From positions 558,001 to 622,000 of the forward strand of contig NZ_CP049250.1 in the NCBI RefSeq assembly GCF_011046895.1: DNA of 64,000 nucleotides, written 5' to 3'. Numbering within the stretch: position 1 is the stretch's first letter; each line of letters opens with the position of its first letter. Shown here piece by piece: positions 9,666 to 17,789 of this stretch. The position numbers were made by a program, and so were the translations under genes. The notes below the pieces were generated by a model. The model saw only the letters and a list, made by a program, of their open reading frames with translations. It was not told where the DNA came from and made no database searches. The stretch is from Rhizobium rhizoryzae (lineage in GTDB: Bacteria > Pseudomonadota > Alphaproteobacteria > Rhizobiales > Rhizobiaceae).

Positions 9666-10493
9666 ATGACTGATTTCGAAACGCAACTTCTCGCCCTGTT
9701 CGAGACCGCCGCTTTGCGAGCCGGACGGATCATCCTCGACATTTATGAATGCGGTTGCAGCGTGGACACGAAAGAGGATTCCTCGCCTGTCACGGAGGCG
9801 GATATAGCCGCGGAAGCGGAAATCCTGGCGGTTCTTGCGCCTGCTCTTGTCGATATTCCTGTGATCGCGGAAGAGCAGATGTCGCAAGGCATTCAGCCGG
9901 ACATCAGTGGCGGGCGGTTCCTGCTGATCGATCCGCTGGATGGGACGCGGGAATTCATCAGCCGCAATGGAGAATTTACCGTCAACATTGCCCTGATTGA
10001 ACATGGGGTGCCGGTGGCGGGTATCGTTTACGCTCCAGTTCTGGCGACAGCCTATGTCGGCGGAGTGTCAGGCGCATGGAAGCTTGCGATTGGCGGGAAC
10101 GATGAGGTTATCGAGCGGAGGCAAATCCGCGTCCGGCCTCGGCAGACGCCGCCGGTTGCACTGACCAGTCGCTCACATCGCGACGCCTTTATTGGTCCCT
10201 ATCTGGATTCGCTTGGCGTGAAAGATTGCCGTATTGTCGGCTCATCCCTGAAATTCGGTGTTCTGGCGGAAGGCGCGGCAGATCTTTACGCGCGATACAA
10301 TCGAACCATGGAGTGGGACACTGCGGCAGGGGATGCAGTTTTACGTGCCGCCGGCGGCATGACCCTGACTGCCGAAGGCACCCCCCTGAAATACGGAAAG
10401 ACGGGCCAGAGTGGCGATGCTGATTTCGCCAATCCGGGCTTTTTCGCCTGGGGCCAGCCCTCGTTAGACAGCAACTCTTCAGACAGCAACTGA
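9666..10493 (+). CDS. cysQ: 3'(2'),5'-bisphosphate nucleotidase (CysQ, inositol monophosphatase family)
   Basis: Mg-dependent, Li-sensitive phosphatase family. CysQ removes 3'-phosphoadenosine-5'-phosphate left by sulfate assimilation. The metal-binding motif DPLDGTREF and the C-terminal EWDTAAGDAVLRAAGG are both present; 275 residues, normal for the family. The frame opens earlier at a GTG (9648), but ATG at 9666 is the likelier start. Its last 15 bases overlap the end of hemN on the opposite strand. CysQ is preferred over SuhB-type inositol phosphatase because of the DGTREF variant. Confidence 0.88.
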   Translation: MTDFETQLLALFETAALRAGRIILDIYECGCSVDTKEDSSPVTEADIAAEAEILAVLAPALVDIPVIAEEQMSQGIQPDISGGRFLLIDPLDGTREFISRNGEFTVNIALIEHGVPVAGIVYAPVLATAYVGGVSGAWKLAIGGNDEVIERRQIRVRPRQTPPVALTSRSHRDAFIGPYLDSLGVKDCRIVGSSLKFGVLAEGAADLYARYNRTMEWDTAAGDAVLRAAGGMTLTAEGTPLKYGKTGQSGDADFANPGFFAWGQPSLDSNSSDSN

Positions 10494-11828
10494 GTGGCGC
10501 GCGGCGTTTCGGCCAAAATACTGATCAAAGCCGGCCGCAATCGTGCGAACGAACACCCGGCCCGCCTCTTTCACTTCGAAGCGGTCACCATCAAAGCTGA
10601 TGAACCCATCCTGATCCTGCTGTTGAAGACGAGCGGCATCGGCCAACAGAATATCCGCTGCAGCGCCATATTCACGGCGTAGATCGCGCATGGAGAAGCC
10701 GTAAGAGCACATCAACTGCTCGATGGCGCTTCCGACTACACGATCAGTCACCGTCAGTTCGATGCCTTTTCCAATGGGAAGCCGGCCTTCATTCACGGCG
10801 CGCATGTATTCGCCAGTCGCCACGATGTTCTGTGCGTAACCCGCCTGCACCTTGCCGATGGCGGAAGCACCCAGACCAATCAGGCTCGGAGCGCTATCTG
10901 TGGTGTAACCCTGAAAATTGCGCTTTACTTCGCCTGCGTCGAGCGCGACAGCGAGACTGTCACCTGGCTTGGCGAAATGATCGATTCCGACCGCGAGGTA
11001 GCCTTCAGCCGTTACCATGTCGCTGATAAGTTGCTGCATGGCGAAACGCTCCTCGACACCCGCCAGCGCTTTCTCGTCGATCAAGGTCTGGTGCTTCTTC
11101 ATCCACGGCACATGGGCATAGCCAAAGATCGCAAACCGTTCCGGCTGCATGGACAGTGCCATCGTGAGAGTTCTCTCCAGACTGGAGCGTGTCTGATGCG
11201 GCAGGCCGTAGACGACATCGAGATTGATGCCTCCGATCTCCAACTCTCTCAGAAGCGAAACAATCATATGCGTCTGCTCGAAAGACTGAGGACGGTTGAT
11301 GGCGGCCTGAACCTTCGGATCGAAGTCCTGCACTCCAACACTCGCGCGCGTCACACCAAAGGCTCGCCAGCCCTCCAGCTTCTCGCGATCTACGAAACCC
11401 GGATCGATCTCGACGCTGATCTCGGCCCCCTCCTCTACGTCGAAATTCCGGTCCAACGCTCCCCTGATCCGCATGAGATCCGGGATCGAGAGGATCGTCG
11501 GTGAGCCGCCGCCGAAATGAATGCTGCCAACCTTACGGCGCTTTGGCAGATGGCAAGCGACCAGTTCGATCTCTGCCAGCAGAGCATCCATATATCCGGC
11601 CACCGGCTCGTAGCGCTTGGTCTGCTTGGTATGGCAGCCGCAATACCAACAGAGCCGATCACAAAACGGGATATGCAGGTAGAGCGAAAGGCCTGTTTCT
11701 CCGTCTTCGCGTGCAAGCCAATCAGCATAGGTCTCGCCGTTCACGCCCGCATGGAAATGGGGCGCAGTCGGATAACTGGTGTAACGGGGAACCGCGATGG
11801 CATAGCGACGGATAAGTTCTGGCTGCAT
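10479..11828 (-). CDS. hemN: oxygen-independent coproporphyrinogen III oxidase
   Basis: Radical-SAM enzyme that converts coproporphyrinogen III to protoporphyrinogen IX when oxygen is short. The CxxxCxxC cluster-binding motif is visible in PFCDRLCWYCGC, followed by GGGSPTIL; 449 residues match HemN rather than the shorter HemW. Start 11828 is chosen because AAAGGA lies 8 bases upstream and because the upstream ATG (11852) falls inside a good -10 element (TAATGT on the minus strand, 11854-11849). That -10 places the start of transcription about 41 bases from the centre of an FNR box, the usual spacing for FNR activation. Confidence 0.96.
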   Translation of the reverse strand: MQPELIRRYAIAVPRYTSYPTAPHFHAGVNGETYADWLAREDGETGLSLYLHIPFCDRLCWYCGCHTKQTKRYEPVAGYMDALLAEIELVACHLPKRRKVGSIHFGGGSPTILSIPDLMRIRGALDRNFDVEEGAEISVEIDPGFVDREKLEGWRAFGVTRASVGVQDFDPKVQAAINRPQSFEQTHMIVSLLRELEIGGINLDVVYGLPHQTRSSLERTLTMALSMQPERFAIFGYAHVPWMKKHQTLIDEKALAGVEERFAMQQLISDMVTAEGYLAVGIDHFAKPGDSLAVALDAGEVKRNFQGYTTDSAPSLIGLGASAIGKVQAGYAQNIVATGEYMRAVNEGRLPIGKGIELTVTDRVVGSAIEQLMCSYGFSMRDLRREYGAAADILLADAARLQQQDQDGFISFDGDRFEVKEAGRVFVRTIAAGFDQYFGRNAARHSVAV

Positions 11829-11875
11829 GGGATGTTCCTTTTGCAGCGACATTAGAAGCTCGGAGCCGCCATTCC

Positions 11876-11889
11876 TTGATCAAGATCAA
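11876..11889. promoter_or_regulatory. FNR/FixK box activating hemN (and possibly fnrN)
   Basis: TTGATCAAGATCAA is a perfect TTGAT-N4-ATCAA anaerobox. Its centre is about 41 bases upstream of the transcription start predicted for hemN from the TAATGT -10 element, a class II activator position. It also lies 45 bases before the fnrN start codon, so FnrN may control itself. Confidence 0.9.
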
Positions 11890-11933
11890 GTGGAATGGAA
11901 GCCTCCTCAAGAAGCCGCTATAACAGGCGCGCC

Positions 11934-12656
11934 ATGGATATTTCACGCCTCGACATTCACAACTCAGACATCCCCGAACTCTGCAAGAGCTGCGAGGTTC
12001 GCCACAAGGGCATGTGTGGCGCCTTGAACGGCATGGAACTGACATTGCTCTCGAAGCATACGAGGCAAGTCAGCCAGCCCGCCGGTGAGGAACTCGTCGG
12101 TGAAAGCACCGATATCGATGCCTATGACAACATCATGCGGGGCGTGGTGAAGCTCTCGAAGACGCTTGAGGATGGCCGGCAGCAGATCGTGGGACTACAG
12201 TTTGCCCCGGATCTTGTCGGCAGGCTCTATGCCAGCGAAAGCCCGATGACTGCCGAAGCCGCATCGGATGTGGATGTCTGCCGAGTACCGCGTCGCATTC
12301 TGGAAAGGCTGATCGACGGAAACCCGGAACTGCGCAAAAGACTGATGGATCAGTCCCTGCGGGAACTGGATGAGGCACGAGACTGGATGGTTACACTTGG
12401 CCGCAAGACCGCTGCTGAAAAGGTAGCCAGCCTGCTTCTGCTGATTGCCACGCATCTGGATCCGGACGCAGAAGGCGAGAGACGCGTGTTTGACCTCCCC
12501 GTCTCCCGGCTGGATATCGCAGATTATCTCGGCCTTACAATCGAAACTGTCTCCCGCCAGCTTTCAAAGCTCAAGGGCGAAAAGGTCATCTCGATTACCG
12601 CAAACCGGCATATCGAGGTTCTTAATTTTACCAAACTGCGCATCCGCGCCGGATAA
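11934..12656 (+). CDS. fnrN: FnrN-type oxygen-sensing Crp/Fnr transcription regulator
   Basis: 240-residue regulator with a cyclic-nucleotide-like effector domain and a C-terminal helix-turn-helix (ETVSRQLSKLKGEKVI). Cys17, Cys20 and Cys28 (CKSCEVRHKGMC) plus Cys116 make the four-cysteine set that binds an oxygen-labile 4Fe-4S cluster, so it is an FNR/FnrN protein rather than a FixK. It should activate or repress genes with TTGAT-N4-ATCAA boxes under low oxygen; two such boxes flank it. The start at 11934 (MDISRLDI) matches relatives; an in-frame ATG at 11895 abuts the FNR box and is unlikely. Confidence 0.95.
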   Translation: MDISRLDIHNSDIPELCKSCEVRHKGMCGALNGMELTLLSKHTRQVSQPAGEELVGESTDIDAYDNIMRGVVKLSKTLEDGRQQIVGLQFAPDLVGRLYASESPMTAEAASDVDVCRVPRRILERLIDGNPELRKRLMDQSLRELDEARDWMVTLGRKTAAEKVASLLLLIATHLDPDAEGERRVFDLPVSRLDIADYLGLTIETVSRQLSKLKGEKVISITANRHIEVLNFTKLRIRAG

Positions 12657-12684
12657 AATACGGCGCCGACACTTTGCCTACCAA

Positions 12685-12698
12685 TTGATCTAGATCAA
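12685..12698. promoter_or_regulatory. second FNR box, target unknown
   Basis: TTGATCTAGATCAA is a perfect palindromic FNR/FixK site 29 bases after the fnrN stop codon. It is 135 bases upstream of the rut sigma-54 promoter and 44 bases before a rho-independent terminator, so its target is not obvious. A TATAAG hexamer begins 3 bases after it. Confidence 0.75.
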
Positions 12699-12741
12699 AA
12701 TATAAGCAGCGCACTGCTCATCAGCTGCTCGGGAGGACGGC

Positions 12742-12768
12742 TGCCTGTCTAACGGATAGGCATTTTTT
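12742..12768 (+). terminator. rho-independent terminator between fnrN and the rut promoter
   Basis: TGCCTGTC (12742-12749) pairs with GATAGGCA (12755-12762) around a 5-nt loop, followed by six T. It could end fnrN transcription or a short transcript starting near the FNR box just upstream. Confidence 0.8.
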
Positions 12769-12832
12769 GACCATTTGATAAATTTTCCCAGTCTCCAAAA
12801 ATCAAACCTCTGATTTTGTTGCATTAATCAGC

Positions 12833-12850
12833 TTGGCACGCCGTTTGCTA
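12833..12850 (+). promoter_or_regulatory. sigma-54 promoter of the rut operon
   Basis: TTGGCACG-CCGT-TTGCTA matches the RpoN consensus TGGCACG-N4-TTGC exactly, with the GG and GC dinucleotides 12 bases apart (12835-12836 and 12847-12848). It lies 52 bases upstream of the rutA start codon. In E. coli the rut operon is NtrC/nitrogen controlled, so the same logic is expected; I could not see a clear NtrC dyad upstream. Confidence 0.92.
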
Positions 12851-12901
12851 CCTCTGTCTCAGCAGGTCTCTGGACCGAAAACGACTGAAAGGAGCAATTT
12901 C

Positions 12902-13993
12902 ATGGAAATCGGTGTCTTCATTCCAATCGGCAACAATGGTTGGCTGCTTTCGGAAAATGCGCCGCAGTACAAGCCGAGCTTCGAGCTGAACAAGGAGATA
13001 ACGCTCCGGGCGGAGAAGTACGGCTTCGACTTTGCGCTCTCAATGATCAAGCTGCGTGGCTTTGGAGGAAAGACGGAGTTCTGGGACTATAATCTGGAAA
13101 GCTTTACGCTCATGGCGGGTCTTGCCGCCGTTACCTCCAGGATCAAGCTCTTCGGCACTGCCGCTACGCTCATCATGCCACCGGCCATCGTCGCACGCAT
13201 GGCCACAACCATCGATTCGATTTCGGGCGGACGCTTTGGCGTCAATCTTGTGACCGGTTGGCAGCGACCCGAATACAGCCAGATGGGCCTGTGGCCGGGA
13301 GATGACTATTTCTCAGACCGGTACGAGTATCTGAGCGAATACACGACCGTTCTGAAGGACCTGCTTACCACCGGCCAGTCCGACCTGAAGGGCAAGTATT
13401 TCCAGATGGATGATTGCCGCATGAAGCCGGTGCCGCAGGGCGATGTGAAGCTCATCTGCGCCGGTTCTTCGAATTCAGGCATGGCGTTCTCGGCACAGTT
13501 TGCCGACTACAGCTTCTGCTTCGGCGTGGGCGTCAACACGCCCAAGGCCTTTGCGCCGACCAATGAGCGGCTTCTGGCCGCCACGGAAAAGACCGGTCGT
13601 GAAGTACGCTCCTTCGTACTGACCATGGTGATCGCGGAAGAAACGACAGAAGCCGCCTTCGCCAAGTGGGAACACTACAAGGCAGGTGCGGATGAAGAAG
13701 CCATAAAGTGGCTTGGCCTGCAGAGTGCCGCCGACACCAAATCCGGCTCCGATACCAACGTGCGCCACATGTCCAATCCGGTTTCCGCCGTCAACATTAA
13801 CATGGGCACCTTGATCGGCTCCTATGCGGAAGTGGCAGCCATGCTGGATGAGATGAGCGAAGTGCCCGGCACCGGCGGCGTGATGCTGACCTTCGACGAC
13901 TTCCTGGAGGGCATCGAAAAGTTCGGCCGGTTCGTACAGCCGCTGATGAAGAGCCGCGCCCACATCCAGCCCATGCTGGAGGCCGCAGAATGA
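12902..13993 (+). CDS. rutA: pyrimidine monooxygenase RutA
   Basis: FMNH2-dependent luciferase-like monooxygenase that opens the uracil or thymine ring using O2, yielding ureidoacrylate peracid. The 363-residue sequence matches RutA along its length ([22 protein letters not shown] at the start, split here only for naming). The ATG at 12902 has AAAGGAG 7 bases upstream; the open frame extends back to 12833, but that stretch is the sigma-54 promoter. First gene of rutABCDF; its stop codon overlaps the rutB start (ATGA). Confidence 0.96.
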   Translation: MEIGVFIPIGNNGWLLSENAPQYKPSFELNKEITLRAEKYGFDFALSMIKLRGFGGKTEFWDYNLESFTLMAGLAAVTSRIKLFGTAATLIMPPAIVARMATTIDSISGGRFGVNLVTGWQRPEYSQMGLWPGDDYFSDRYEYLSEYTTVLKDLLTTGQSDLKGKYFQMDDCRMKPVPQGDVKLICAGSSNSGMAFSAQFADYSFCFGVGVNTPKAFAPTNERLLAATEKTGREVRSFVLTMVIAEETTEAAFAKWEHYKAGADEEAIKWLGLQSAADTKSGSDTNVRHMSNPVSAVNINMGTLIGSYAEVAAMLDEMSEVPGTGGVMLTFDDFLEGIEKFGRFVQPLMKSRAHIQPMLEAAE

Positions 13994-14736
13994 GCGAGAC
14001 CGTTGTTGCAGGCTATCAGCCTCGCCCGGAACTGGCAAAGAGCGTGACGCTTCCGGCTCGACCCGAACCGATTTCACTGAAGCCGTCTGAAACTGCCGTC
14101 GTAGTGGTGGACATGCAAAACGCCTATTCCACCGAAGGCGGTTATGTGGATCTCGCGGGCTTCGATATCTCAGGCGCCAAGGGGACGATTTCCAACATCA
14201 AGAAAACGCTGGATGCGGCACGCGCGGCAGGCGTTCTGGTTGTTTATTTCCAGAACGGCTGGGACAAGGACTACGTGGAGGCTGGCGGCCCCGGCTCACC
14301 CAACTGGCACAAATCCAACGCGCTGAAGACCATGCGCAAACGCCCGGAATTGCATGGCCAGCTGTTGTCCAAGGGTGGTTGGGATTACGCCATCGTGGAC
14401 GAGCTTCAGCCGCAACCGGGCGATATCCTGGTGCCGAAGACCCGCTATTCCGGTTTCTTCAACACCAACATGGACAGCGTGCTGCGCGCACGCGGCATAC
14501 GCAATCTCGTCTTTGTTGGCATTGCCACCAATGTCTGCGTGGAAAGCTCGCTGCGCGACGCCTTTCATCTCGAATATTTCGGCGTGATGCTGGAAGACGC
14601 GACCCATCATCTGGGACCGGACTTCATCCAGCAGGCGACGGTCTACAATGTCGAGAAATTCTTCGGCTGGGTTTCCACCGTCAATGATTTCTGCGGCGCG
14701 ATCGGTCAGGCAGCACCCGCCGAAGCGGCCGAATAA
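13990..14736 (+). CDS. rutB: ureidoacrylate amidohydrolase RutB
   Basis: Isochorismatase-fold cysteine hydrolase, 248 residues, that cleaves ureidoacrylate (or its peracid) to carbamate/ammonia and aminoacrylate. The family's catalytic residues are visible: Asp in [10 protein letters not shown] and Cys183 in [16 protein letters not shown]. The ATG overlaps the rutA stop by 4 bases, implying translational coupling. Confidence 0.95.
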   Translation: MSETVVAGYQPRPELAKSVTLPARPEPISLKPSETAVVVVDMQNAYSTEGGYVDLAGFDISGAKGTISNIKKTLDAARAAGVLVVYFQNGWDKDYVEAGGPGSPNWHKSNALKTMRKRPELHGQLLSKGGWDYAIVDELQPQPGDILVPKTRYSGFFNTNMDSVLRARGIRNLVFVGIATNVCVESSLRDAFHLEYFGVMLEDATHHLGPDFIQQATVYNVEKFFGWVSTVNDFCGAIGQAAPAEAAE

Positions 14737-14760
14737 CATTTTCATATCAGGAGAGAGATC

Positions 14761-15150
14761 ATGCCGAAGACCATCATCGTTCCCGAAGGCACGCAGAAGC
14801 CGATCGCGCCCTACTCCCCCGGCACGCTCGCCGATGGCGTGGTTTACGTTTCGGGCACACTTCCCTTCGACAAGAACAACGACGTCGTGCACGTGGGCGA
14901 CGCGGCGGCGCAGACACGCCATGTGCTGGAGACCATCAAGTCGGTTATCGAGACGGCGGGCGGCACGATGGAAGATGTCACCATGAACCACATCTTCCTC
15001 ACCGATTGGTCGAACTATCAGGCCATCAACAAGGTCTATGCCGAATATTTTCCCGGCGACAAGCCGGCTCGTTACTGCGTGCAGTGCGGGCTGGTGAAGC
15101 CGGACGCTCTGGTGGAAATTGCCACCGTCGCACATATCGGAACGAAATAA
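14761..15150 (+). CDS. rutC: aminoacrylate peracid reductase / RidA-family protein RutC
   Basis: 129-residue YjgF/RidA-family protein, normally a trimer. In the rut pathway it acts on the reactive aminoacrylate intermediate (originally called a peracid reductase, now often viewed as a deaminase). A good GGAGAGA precedes the ATG at 14761. A stable hairpin separates it from rutD. Confidence 0.93.
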   Translation: MPKTIIVPEGTQKPIAPYSPGTLADGVVYVSGTLPFDKNNDVVHVGDAAAQTRHVLETIKSVIETAGGTMEDVTMNHIFLTDWSNYQAINKVYAEYFPGDKPARYCVQCGLVKPDALVEIATVAHIGTK

Positions 15151-15157
15151 ACCGATG

Positions 15158-15189
15158 GCCTCCCCCTCGCGCCTTGGCGTCGGGGAGGC
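15158..15189 (+). other. hairpin within the rut operon
   Basis: GCCTCCCC (15158-15165) pairs perfectly with GGGGAGGC (15182-15189) just after the rutC stop. There is no T-tract, so it is more likely an mRNA-stabilising or partial attenuation structure that lowers rutD and rutF expression relative to rutABC than a full terminator. Confidence 0.7.
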
Positions 15190-15218
15190 TCCCTGCCCAC
15201 TTCAGCCAAGAGCAGACC

Positions 15219-15992
15219 ATGCATTACGAGATCCACGGCCTGTCCGAACCAGATGCGCCAACCATTCTTCTTTCATCCGGACTCGGCGGCTCAGGTGCCT
15301 ATTGGGCACCACAGATCCCGGCGCTCTCGAAGCATTTCCGTGTCATTACCTATGATCATCGTGGGTGCGGACAAACAGGCGGCGAAGTTCCAGTGACAGG
15401 CGGCATTGCGGCCATGGCCGACGATGTGCTGGAAATCGTCGAGGTTGTCGGCCTCAAGAGCTTTCATTTCATGGGTCATGCGCTGGGTGGGTTGATTGGC
15501 CTCGACATCGCTCTTCGCAAGCCTGGCCTTATCGACAAACTCATTCTGATCAACGCCTGGAGCAAGGCCGACCCGCATTCCGGCCGCTGCTTCGATATCC
15601 GCCTGGAATTGCTGGAGAAGTCCGGTGTGCCTGCCTTCGTGAAGGCACAGCCTCTGTTTCTATACCCTTCATGGTGGATGAGCGAAAACGCCGAACGGCT
15701 TGCCCGGGATGATGAGCATGGCATGCTGCACTTTCAGGGCAAAGAAAACGTGACGCGGCGTATCGCTGCACTTCGAGCCTTCGATGTGGATGCAGCGCTT
15801 GATCGCATCTCCTGCAAGACCTTGCTCATGGCGACGAAAGACGACCTGCTGGTACCGTTCACCCGGTCCGTGCGGCTTGACCAGGGACTGACCCATTCAA
15901 CCCTGTCTGTCTGGGACCAGGGAGGTCACGCCATGAACATTACCCTGCCGGATCGCTTCAACGCCGAGGTTGAGGAATTTCTTTCATCTTAA
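15219..15992 (+). CDS. rutD: RutD, putative aminoacrylate hydrolase (alpha/beta hydrolase)
   Basis: 257-residue alpha/beta hydrolase assigned to the step from aminoacrylate to malonic semialdehyde. The nucleophile elbow reads GHALG (86-90), with Ala88 where a serine hydrolase has its nucleophile. RutD is thought to enhance a reaction that also proceeds spontaneously, so the lack of a serine is compatible with the family. The start at 15219 (MHYEIHG) follows RutD relatives; the frame opens far upstream inside rutC, in a different reading frame, and is not used. No strong Shine-Dalgarno is seen. Confidence 0.9.
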   Translation: MHYEIHGLSEPDAPTILLSSGLGGSGAYWAPQIPALSKHFRVITYDHRGCGQTGGEVPVTGGIAAMADDVLEIVEVVGLKSFHFMGHALGGLIGLDIALRKPGLIDKLILINAWSKADPHSGRCFDIRLELLEKSGVPAFVKAQPLFLYPSWWMSENAERLARDDEHGMLHFQGKENVTRRIAALRAFDVDAALDRISCKTLLMATKDDLLVPFTRSVRLDQGLTHSTLSVWDQGGHAMNITLPDRFNAEVEEFLSS

Positions 15993-16085
15993 ACAAGCTA
16001 TGACAGTTTGAGAGCCACGCCGTTGAACCTTAACGCTGCTTCCTCCGTAACGTCCAAGACGATTGCCCCTCTGGAGACATCTAAA

Positions 16086-16595
16086 ATGCCCGCTTCGCCT
16101 CAACTTCTCTCCGCCACCGAGACTGACATGCGCCAGATTTTCCGAGATGCCATGGCGCGTCTGGCTGCTGCGGTCACCATCGTGACCACGGATGGGGATG
16201 GTGGCCGGGCGGGCTTTGCGGCAACCGCCGTATGTTCTGTGTCGGATTCTCCTCCGATGCTTCTCGTCTGCCTCAACAAGGGCTCTTCCGCTTATCCGGC
16301 GGTTGCGGCCAATCGCGCAATCTGCGTCAACATTCTGGCCAGCGAACATGAAAGCCTCAGCCGCCTTTTTGGCGGCAAGACACCGGTAGACGAACGGTTC
16401 GCGGCAGCGACCTGGTCCCGGACGGAGACCGGCTGCCTGCGTCTGGAGGGAGCCCTTGCGAGTTTCGACTGCACGATCTCCTCCGTCGCCGATGGCGGAA
16501 CTCATGACGTCCTTTTCTGCTCTGTCGAGACGATCGATATCCGGAGCGAGGGCCAAGGCCTGATCTATTTCGACCGCGAATACAGAACAGTGTGA
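16086..16595 (+). CDS. rutF: flavin reductase RutF
   Basis: 169-residue flavin reductase domain protein that supplies reduced FMN to RutA, using NADH. It has the conserved core [22 protein letters not shown] and the C-terminal YFDREYR. GGAG is 9 bases before the ATG at 16086; the frame is open back to 16008. It follows rutD directly, so the malonic semialdehyde reductase rutE is absent from this operon, and so is the uracil permease rutG. Confidence 0.93.
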   Translation: MPASPQLLSATETDMRQIFRDAMARLAAAVTIVTTDGDGGRAGFAATAVCSVSDSPPMLLVCLNKGSSAYPAVAANRAICVNILASEHESLSRLFGGKTPVDERFAAATWSRTETGCLRLEGALASFDCTISSVADGGTHDVLFCSVETIDIRSEGQGLIYFDREYRTV

Positions 16596-16620
16596 TCAAT
16601 CACGGCATGAACGGCAGCTA

Positions 16621-16642
16621 AATGGCGTCTTCAGACGCCATT
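16621..16642 (+). terminator. hairpin at the end of the rut operon
   Basis: AATGGCGTCT and AGACGCCATT form a perfect 10-bp inverted repeat separated by two bases. There is no T-tract after it, so termination may need Rho; its position between rutF and an unrelated secreted protein supports a boundary. Confidence 0.6.
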
Positions 16643-16706
16643 CCGCATCGGCAACTTAAAAAGAAAGCGTTCAATGGCGGAACGATCCGCACAAGGAGAC
16701 GCTTTC

Positions 16707-17138
16707 ATGATCCGCAAAACTCTCATCGCTCTTGCAGCCCTGACCAGCCTCACTGCTGCTGTGCCGGCCTTGGCCAACGATGTCCGGATCGATCAATACG
16801 GATGGTCCAATTCCGCTGGCGGCGCGCAGCATGGATCCTGGAACCGCATAAGATCCTACCAGAACGGCTACGGCAACTCAGCGGCCTCTCATCAGCGCGG
16901 TTACGACAACCTCTCCGTCACGGGCCAGGACGGCAACCGCAATTCCGCCAGCACCTATCAGACCGGAAGCCGCAACAGCGCAGGTGTCGGCCAGTTCGGC
17001 TCCGATCATCAGACTATCCTCACCCAGGACGGCAATGGCAATATCGCTGCCGGTGTTCAGGTGGGCCGTGGCTGTAGCGCGAATGTAGCGCAGGCCGGCA
17101 GCGGTAATATCGCGGCCTTCGTCCAGTCCTGCGATTAA
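16707..17138 (+). CDS. secreted curlin-repeat protein (CsgA/CsgB-like)
   Basis: 143-residue protein with a signal peptide (cleavage near ALAND) followed by about five curlin-type repeats of roughly 20-22 residues built on Q-x-G-x-x-N-x-A, such as QNGYGNSAASHQRG and QDGNGNIAAGVQVG. Such repeats stack into amyloid fibres of the curli type. The ATG at 16707 has AAGGAG upstream. Unlike E. coli CsgA, the last repeat carries a Cys (GRGCSA) and a second Cys ends the chain (QSCD), possibly a disulfide. It heads a three-gene set with a CsgH-like protein and a second curlin-repeat protein; the secretion channel csgG is not in the window. Confidence 0.9.
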   Translation: MIRKTLIALAALTSLTAAVPALANDVRIDQYGWSNSAGGAQHGSWNRIRSYQNGYGNSAASHQRGYDNLSVTGQDGNRNSASTYQTGSRNSAGVGQFGSDHQTILTQDGNGNIAAGVQVGRGCSANVAQAGSGNIAAFVQSCD

Positions 17139-17189
17139 TTTCAAGCCACGACATCCGCCCACGCATGCCAGTTTGTTTGGAGAATGGCC

Positions 17190-17582
17190 ATGTTCATCAA
17201 TACCAATGCCAAGAGCACCGTCATCGTCGCCCTCCTGCTCGCAGCAGTGGGCGGAACGGCAGGGCTTGCCATCGCGGGCTCAAGCAAGGGTCCGCTACGC
17301 TGCGAGCTTCGCGTCACGAAATCTGGCGGCAACGTCACACTGGAAGCTCTCGCGTTCGCGGAGAAAAGCGTAGAGGGCACCTACCGACTTATGGTCGATG
17401 GATCAGGACAAGGCGGCAACAGCGTGATCCAGCAAGGTGGACCGTTCAATGCGGATCCTGCCAAGCCGAATTCGCTGGGAATGGTATCACTTGGTTCAGG
17501 ATCGAGCTATGACGCGAAGCTGGAGGTAAAAGCCGGCGGGACCAGCGCGAACTGCACGGAAACCGTTGCCGCAAAGATTTGA
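17190..17582 (+). CDS. csgH: CsgH-like curli-assembly modulator
   Basis: 130 residues: signal peptide, then a small beta-rich domain with two Cys (LRCEL and SANCTE) that could form the CsgH disulfide. The pattern ...YRLMVDG..GGNSVIQQGGPF... agrees with the CsgH family of alphaproteobacteria, structural relatives of E. coli CsgC that stop curli subunits polymerising in the periplasm (family knowledge). GGAG lies 8 bases upstream of ATG 17190; a second ATG two codons earlier is too close to the binding site. It sits between two curlin-repeat genes and is followed by a terminator. Identification is by pattern, not by search. Confidence 0.82.
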   Translation: MFINTNAKSTVIVALLLAAVGGTAGLAIAGSSKGPLRCELRVTKSGGNVTLEALAFAEKSVEGTYRLMVDGSGQGGNSVIQQGGPFNADPAKPNSLGMVSLGSGSSYDAKLEVKAGGTSANCTETVAAKI

Positions 17583-17613
17583 GTCCCACCACACACCAGC
17601 AATACGATTTGAT

Positions 17614-17641
17614 AATCCGGCTCCCGTGAGCCGGATTTTCT
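17614..17641 (+). terminator. rho-independent terminator after csgH
   Basis: AATCCGGCTC (17614-17623) and GAGCCGGATT (17628-17637) form a perfect 10-bp stem with a 4-nt loop, followed by TTCTTTT. It separates the first curlin/csgH unit from the second curlin gene, which therefore needs its own promoter. Confidence 0.92.
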
Positions 17642-17701
17642 TTTGAAAGATCGTGCCGATCTGCGGCCCGCCATGCCGCATGGCATGTCCGACCAAAGAA
17701 G

Positions 17702-17716
17702 TTAAACGAGAGTTAA
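17702..17716. promoter_or_regulatory. candidate CtrA box upstream of the second curlin gene
   Basis: TTAA-ACGAGAG-TTAA fits the CtrA consensus TTAA-N7-TTAA exactly and is embedded in a direct repeat of GTTAAAC. It lies about 75 bases before the start codon at 17790, in a promoter-sized gap after a terminator. CtrA is the cell-cycle master regulator in this group; binding is inferred from sequence only. Confidence 0.55.
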
Positions 17717-17789
17717 ACACCTGATTCCGCAGCCATTCAGCCACGGCATGGCAAGGTCTCTTTAGGCTCAGATCAAGAGGAGACCGATG

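Noticed and set aside
12699..12832. NtrC binding dyad upstream of the rut promoter
   Set aside because: No TGCAC...GTGCA-type dyad could be seen, although the sigma-54 promoter implies an activator site somewhere.
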